Origin: Acidovorax benzenivorans
GTDB taxonomy: Bacteria; Pseudomonadota; Gammaproteobacteria; Burkholderiales; Burkholderiaceae_C
DNA: 64,000 nucleotides
NCBI RefSeq assembly: GCF_028680575.1
Contig: NZ_JAPCKI010000003.1
Coordinates: 310,001-374,000 of the forward strand
Reading direction: 5' to 3'
Of this stretch, positions 61,055 through 64,000 are shown one piece after another (the stretch's first letter is position 1; each line of letters starts with the position of its first letter). A model generated the notes under the pieces. It did not search any database, was not told where the DNA came from, and saw nothing but the letters and a program-made list of their open reading frames with translations. The position numbers and the translations under genes were made by a program.

Positions 61055-62596
61055 ATGCAGAAATTTGACGAGATGTACGCCATGCTGCCGTTTGATGGCA
61101 GCGATGTGCGGGAACACTACAAGCGCTATGCGCAGTGGTTGAGCAAACAGCCCCCTGACGTGATGCAGGCCCGCAGGGCCGAAGCCGAGATGATCTTCCG
61201 GCGCGTGGGCATCACCTTCGCCGTGTATGGCGCCAAGGACGAGGGCGGCGTCGGCAATGAGCGGTTGATTCCGTTCGACCTGATCCCCCGGATCATCCCG
61301 GCCCGCGAGTGGAGCAGCATGCAGCAGGGGCTGGTGCAGCGCGTCACCGCGCTCAACCGCTTCATCCATGACGTGTACCACGGCCAGGACATCATCCGCG
61401 CCGGCATCGTGCCTGCCGATCTCATCCTGAACAACGCGCAATACCGGCCCGAGATGGCCGGCGTGCATGTGCCGCAAGACATCTATGCGCACATCGCTGG
61501 CATCGACATCGTGCGTGCGCCCGATGCCCAGGGCAACGGCGAGTATTACGTGCTCGAAGACAACCTGCGCGTTCCCAGCGGAGTGAGCTACATGCTCGAA
61601 AACCGCAAGATGATGATGCGGCTGTTCCCCGAGCTGTTCAGCCTGCACAAGGTGGCACCCGTGGCGCATTACCCGGACATGCTGCTCGAAACCCTGCGCG
61701 CCAGTGCCCCGGCCACGGCCGACGAACCCACCGTGGTGGTGCTCACGCCCGGCATGCACAACAGCGCGTACTTTGAACACGCATTCCTGGCCCAGCAGAT
61801 GGGCGTGGAGCTGGTCGAGGGGCAGGACCTGGTGGTCAAGGACAAGTTCGTCTACATGCGCACCACACGCGGCCTGCAGCGGGTGGACGTGATCTACCGC
61901 CGCGTGGACGACGACTTCCTCGACCCGCAAGTCTTCCGCCGCAATTCCACCCTGGGCTGTTACGGCCTCATGGAGGCTTACCGCGCAGGCAACGTGGGCA
62001 TCTGCAATGCGGTGGGCACCGGCGTGGCGGACGACAAATCGGTGTACCCCTACGTGCCCGAGATGATCCGCTTTTATCTGGACGAGGAGCCCATCCTCAA
62101 GAACGTGCCCACCTGGATGTGCCGCAAGCAGGACGACCTGCAGTATGTGCTGGCCAACCTCAAGGACCTGGTGGTCAAGGAAGTACACGGCGCGGGTGGC
62201 TACGGCATGCTGATTGGCCCGGCCGCCACGCAGGCCGAGATCGAGGACTTTCGCCGCGCGGTGCTGGCCAACCCGGCGGGCTACATTGCGCAGCCCACGC
62301 TCAGTCTGTCGAGCTGCCCCACGTATGTGGAAAGCGGCATCGCTCCCCGTCACATCGACCTGCGCCCCTTTGTGCTCAGTGGCCGCGAGGTGCAGATGGC
62401 CGCAGGGGGCCTCACGCGCGTGGCGCTGCAGGAGGGGTCACTGGTGGTGAATTCGTCGCAGGGTGGGGGCACCAAAGACACCTGGGTGTTGGGTGAGGGT
62501 ACGCCTGCCTCGCAACCCAAGGCAGAGCAATCCCAGTCGCAATCGCAGTCCCGTGGCCAGGGCCAGTCGCAAAGTCAATCGCAAGGGAGCCTCTGA
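61055..62596 (+). CDS. Circularly permuted ATP-grasp protein (DUF404/DUF407 type)
   Basis: 513-residue protein of the type-2 circularly permuted ATP-grasp family, predicted to form a peptide or amide bond using ATP. Segments: RRVGITFAVYGAKDEGG, NRFIHDVYHGQDIIRAGIVP, YVLEDNLRVPSGVSYMLENR, VDVIYRRVDDDFLDP, NAVGTGVADDKSVYPYVPEMI and VVKEVHGAGGYGMLIGP. It is normally encoded with an alpha-E protein and a transglutaminase-like protease; the alpha-E gene follows here. The C-terminus ends in a Gln/Ser-rich tail after residue 480. ATG 61055 follows CAGGAGGCCC. The substrate is unknown. Confidence 0.92.
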   Translation: MQKFDEMYAMLPFDGSDVREHYKRYAQWLSKQPPDVMQARRAEAEMIFRRVGITFAVYGAKDEGGVGNERLIPFDLIPRIIPAREWSSMQQGLVQRVTALNRFIHDVYHGQDIIRAGIVPADLILNNAQYRPEMAGVHVPQDIYAHIAGIDIVRAPDAQGNGEYYVLEDNLRVPSGVSYMLENRKMMMRLFPELFSLHKVAPVAHYPDMLLETLRASAPATADEPTVVVLTPGMHNSAYFEHAFLAQQMGVELVEGQDLVVKDKFVYMRTTRGLQRVDVIYRRVDDDFLDPQVFRRNSTLGCYGLMEAYRAGNVGICNAVGTGVADDKSVYPYVPEMIRFYLDEEPILKNVPTWMCRKQDDLQYVLANLKDLVVKEVHGAGGYGMLIGPAATQAEIEDFRRAVLANPAGYIAQPTLSLSSCPTYVESGIAPRHIDLRPFVLSGREVQMAAGGLTRVALQEGSLVVNSSQGGGTKDTWVLGEGTPASQPKAEQSQSQSQSRGQGQSQSQSQGSL

Positions 62597-62598
62597 AC

Positions 62599-62745
62599 AT
62601 GTTGAGCCGCACCGCCGACCATTTGTTCTGGATGTCCCGCTACACCGAGCGGGCTGCAAACGCCGCCGAAGGCGGGGTTTCACCACAACACAGCCAGCGT
62701 GCGCAGCACGCGCGGGGTTCTCTGCCCGGGGAGGAAAAATGCTAA
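62599..62745 (+). pseudogene. Partial duplicate of the alpha-E gene start (48-codon frame)
   Basis: A frame of 48 codons begins 2 nt after the ATP-grasp stop. Its first 19 residues, MLSRTADHLFWMSRYTERA, are identical to the start of the true alpha-E gene at 62739; residue 20 differs and residue 21 (Asn) matches. After that the sequence is unrelated and ends in TAA, which overlaps the ATG of the real gene (ATGCTAA). About ten of the matching codons differ synonymously. It may be a remnant of a duplication or act as a coupling leader peptide. A GCCGCC-GAA-GGCGG hairpin lies just after the homologous part. Confidence 0.65.
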
Positions 62746-63698
62746 GTCGCACTGCCGATCATCTGTTCTGGATGTCCCGATATACAGAGCGGGCAGAGAA
62801 CACAGCAAGAATGCTCAATGTGAGCTACGAGACTTCCCTGCTGCCCCAGGCTGCCGATGTGGCGCAAAAAGGCTGGGAGGGCCTGCTGTCCATCAGCGAG
62901 CTGATCCCTGCCTACACCGCCAAACATGGCGAAGTGACGCCCGCCAACGTGCTGGAGTTCATGGTGCACGATGGCAACAACCCGTCGTCCATCCTGTCAT
63001 GTCTGCGTGCCGCGCGCGAGAACGCGCGGGCCGTGCGCGGCGCGCTGACCACCGAGGTGTGGGAGACGCAGAACCAGACCTGGCTGGAGCTACACCGCCA
63101 GCTCGAAGGTGGCGCCTTTGAGCGCGACCCGGGCCAGTTCTTTGAATGGGTGAAGTACCGCTCGCACCTGTCTCGCGGCGTGGTGCTGGGCACCATGCTG
63201 CAGGACGAGGCGTTTCACTTTTTGCGTATGGGCACCTTCCTGGAGCGCGCAGACAACACCGCGCGGCTGCTGGATGTGAAGTTCCACGCCGTCAAGAACG
63301 ACTTCTTCGGCCGCCCCAGCGACCGCAACCAGGAGAGCGACTTCTACCACTGGAGCGCCATCCTGCGCAGCGTGTCGGCGTTCGAGGTGTACCGCAAGGT
63401 GTACCGCGACGTGATCACGCCCGGACGCGTGGCCGACCTGCTGATACTGAGCCGCGACATGCCGCGCTCGCTGCACGCCTGCCTGCGTGAAGTGGTGGAC
63501 AACCTGGCCGTGCTGGCCAACGGGCAGTCCGCCGAAACCAGCCGCAGGGCAGGGCGCTTGCTGGCGGACCTGCAGTACGGCCGCATCGACGAGATCCTGG
63601 CCACCGGCCTGCATGCGTTCCTGACCCAGTTCCTGGACCGGGTCAACGACCTGGGTGGCGGCATCAGCCGCGACTTTTTGGTGACGGCTGGCGATTGA
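62739..63698 (+). CDS. Alpha-E domain protein (DUF403)
   Basis: 319-residue all-alpha protein of the alpha-E family, usually encoded next to circularly permuted ATP-grasp proteins and thought to assist the same peptide-modifying system. MLSRTADHLFWMSRYTERAENTARMLNVSY is the family start; later FLRMGTFLERADNTARLLDVKFH and SRDMPRSLHACLREVVDNL are typical. ATG 62739 follows GGGGAGGAAAA, an excellent site, and overlaps the stop of the duplicate fragment. Its first 25 codons are unusually A+T-rich compared with the fragment upstream. Confidence 0.93.
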   Translation: MLSRTADHLFWMSRYTERAENTARMLNVSYETSLLPQAADVAQKGWEGLLSISELIPAYTAKHGEVTPANVLEFMVHDGNNPSSILSCLRAARENARAVRGALTTEVWETQNQTWLELHRQLEGGAFERDPGQFFEWVKYRSHLSRGVVLGTMLQDEAFHFLRMGTFLERADNTARLLDVKFHAVKNDFFGRPSDRNQESDFYHWSAILRSVSAFEVYRKVYRDVITPGRVADLLILSRDMPRSLHACLREVVDNLAVLANGQSAETSRRAGRLLADLQYGRIDEILATGLHAFLTQFLDRVNDLGGGISRDFLVTAGD

Positions 63699-64000
63699 AC
63701 ACCAGCATGGCCGCGCCATGCAAGCCCAGCCCCGCTCCGTAGGGTAGGAGTGGGGCCCAGGGCGACCCCAGCCAGGTTCTTGCCTGCGCGCCGCGTAGCC
63801 AGTCGGGCATCACCGCGCCCCAAGGGGCGTGCAGGCTCGCCTGCAGAACCCCATAGGTCGTTAGCCCCAGGCCCACTCCCGCACCCAGAACGATGCCGTA
63901 GGCCACCGGCAGCTTGCGGTGGCCTGCAATGGCCATGAAGGCTGCACTGAAGAAAACTCCAAGGAATGCGGTCGCCAGCCAGGCCACTGGCCACCAGCCC
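63664..64000 (-). CDS. Hydrophobic membrane protein, 5' end beyond window
   Basis: An open frame on the minus strand enters from the right edge (no stop before 64000) and ends at 63664. The visible 112 residues hold helices such as WLATAFLGVFFSAAFMAIAG and LPVAYGIVLGAGVGLGLTTYGVL, then LLPYGAGLGLHGAAMLVFN. The first in-window start is GTG 63987, but the true start may be outside. Family not recognised. Its 3' end overlaps the alpha-E gene by 35 bp, convergently. Confidence 0.55.
   Translation of the reverse strand, partial: GWWPVAWLATAFLGVFFSAAFMAIAGHRKLPVAYGIVLGAGVGLGLTTYGVLQASLHAPWGAVMPDWLRGAQARTWLGSPWAPLLPYGAGLGLHGAAMLVFNRQPSPKSRG

Overview
The window is GC-rich chromosomal DNA of a betaproteobacterium, most likely family Comamonadaceae and close to Acidovorax. 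This rests on gene content and order (pyrG-kdsA-DUF1330-eno-ftsB; dapA-bamC-MBL; parE-transglycosylase-parC), orphan Bug-type solute-binding proteins, proteins that read as Comamonadaceae-like, and many GTG/TTG starts. No phylogeny was computed. Almost all of it is core housekeeping DNA, tightly packed, with no rRNA, tRNA, CRISPR array, prophage or insertion sequence that I could recognise.

Layout. 1-1066: a lower-GC exported protein of unknown function that runs off the left edge. 1.2-7.4 kb: a YbbA/YbbP-like ABC exporter split by an oppositely oriented hsp20, then miaA and a Bcr/CflA-type MFS pump. 7.6-14.8 kb: serine hydrolase, lipoprotein alpha/beta hydrolase, pilU, gdhA, a lipoprotein glycerophosphodiester phosphodiesterase and an exported barrel-like protein. 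14.8-25 kb: mutL, DedA protein, Gly-zipper lipoprotein, chemoreceptor, cupin, amiC, tsaE, queG, SGNH esterase and AEC carrier. 25-34.8 kb: two Bug binding proteins flanking xerD, two tandem degenerate EAL/HDOD proteins, ferritin-like protein, gamma-carbonic anhydrase-like protein, hslO, a CZB protein and an unknown protein. 34.8-42.4 kb: ftsB-eno-DUF1330-kdsA-pyrG, then coaBC-unknown-dut and a Gly-zipper lipoprotein. 42.4-50.3 kb: slyD and a RoxA/YcfD-like oxygenase (divergent), an unknown protein, an Ala-rich lipoprotein, MBL-bamC-dapA, a methyltransferase, a 51-aa membrane protein and an MFS carrier. 50.4-64 kb: parE-slt-parC, a second chemoreceptor, RidA, comEC, and the circularly permuted ATP-grasp/alpha-E module, whose start is partly duplicated. 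A membrane protein runs off the right edge.

The most unusual structure is not a gene. A short imperfect repeat of about 60 bp occurs at least 12 times. Eleven copies keep an exact 15-nt distance between an ATAGC-type half and an AGCGCT-type half. Nine copies lie inside eight genes (ybbP-like twice, miaA, mutL, tsaE, the ferritin-like gene, the 34.2-kb gene, comEC, slt). They are translated in frame, nearly always in one fixed phase per orientation. It behaves like a protein-tolerated mobile or palindromic element; I know no name for it.

A second pattern is a TANNNT-like -10 hexamer placed 6-7 nt before the start codon of many genes (mutL, coaBC, parE, slyD, xerD, comEC and others), implying frequent leaderless mRNAs. 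Other points: a sigma-32-like promoter and possible thermosensitive leader at hsp20, a partial gene-start duplication before the alpha-E gene, a DWESF CheR-tether-like tail on one of two chemoreceptors, and a CZB domain lacking its zinc cysteine.
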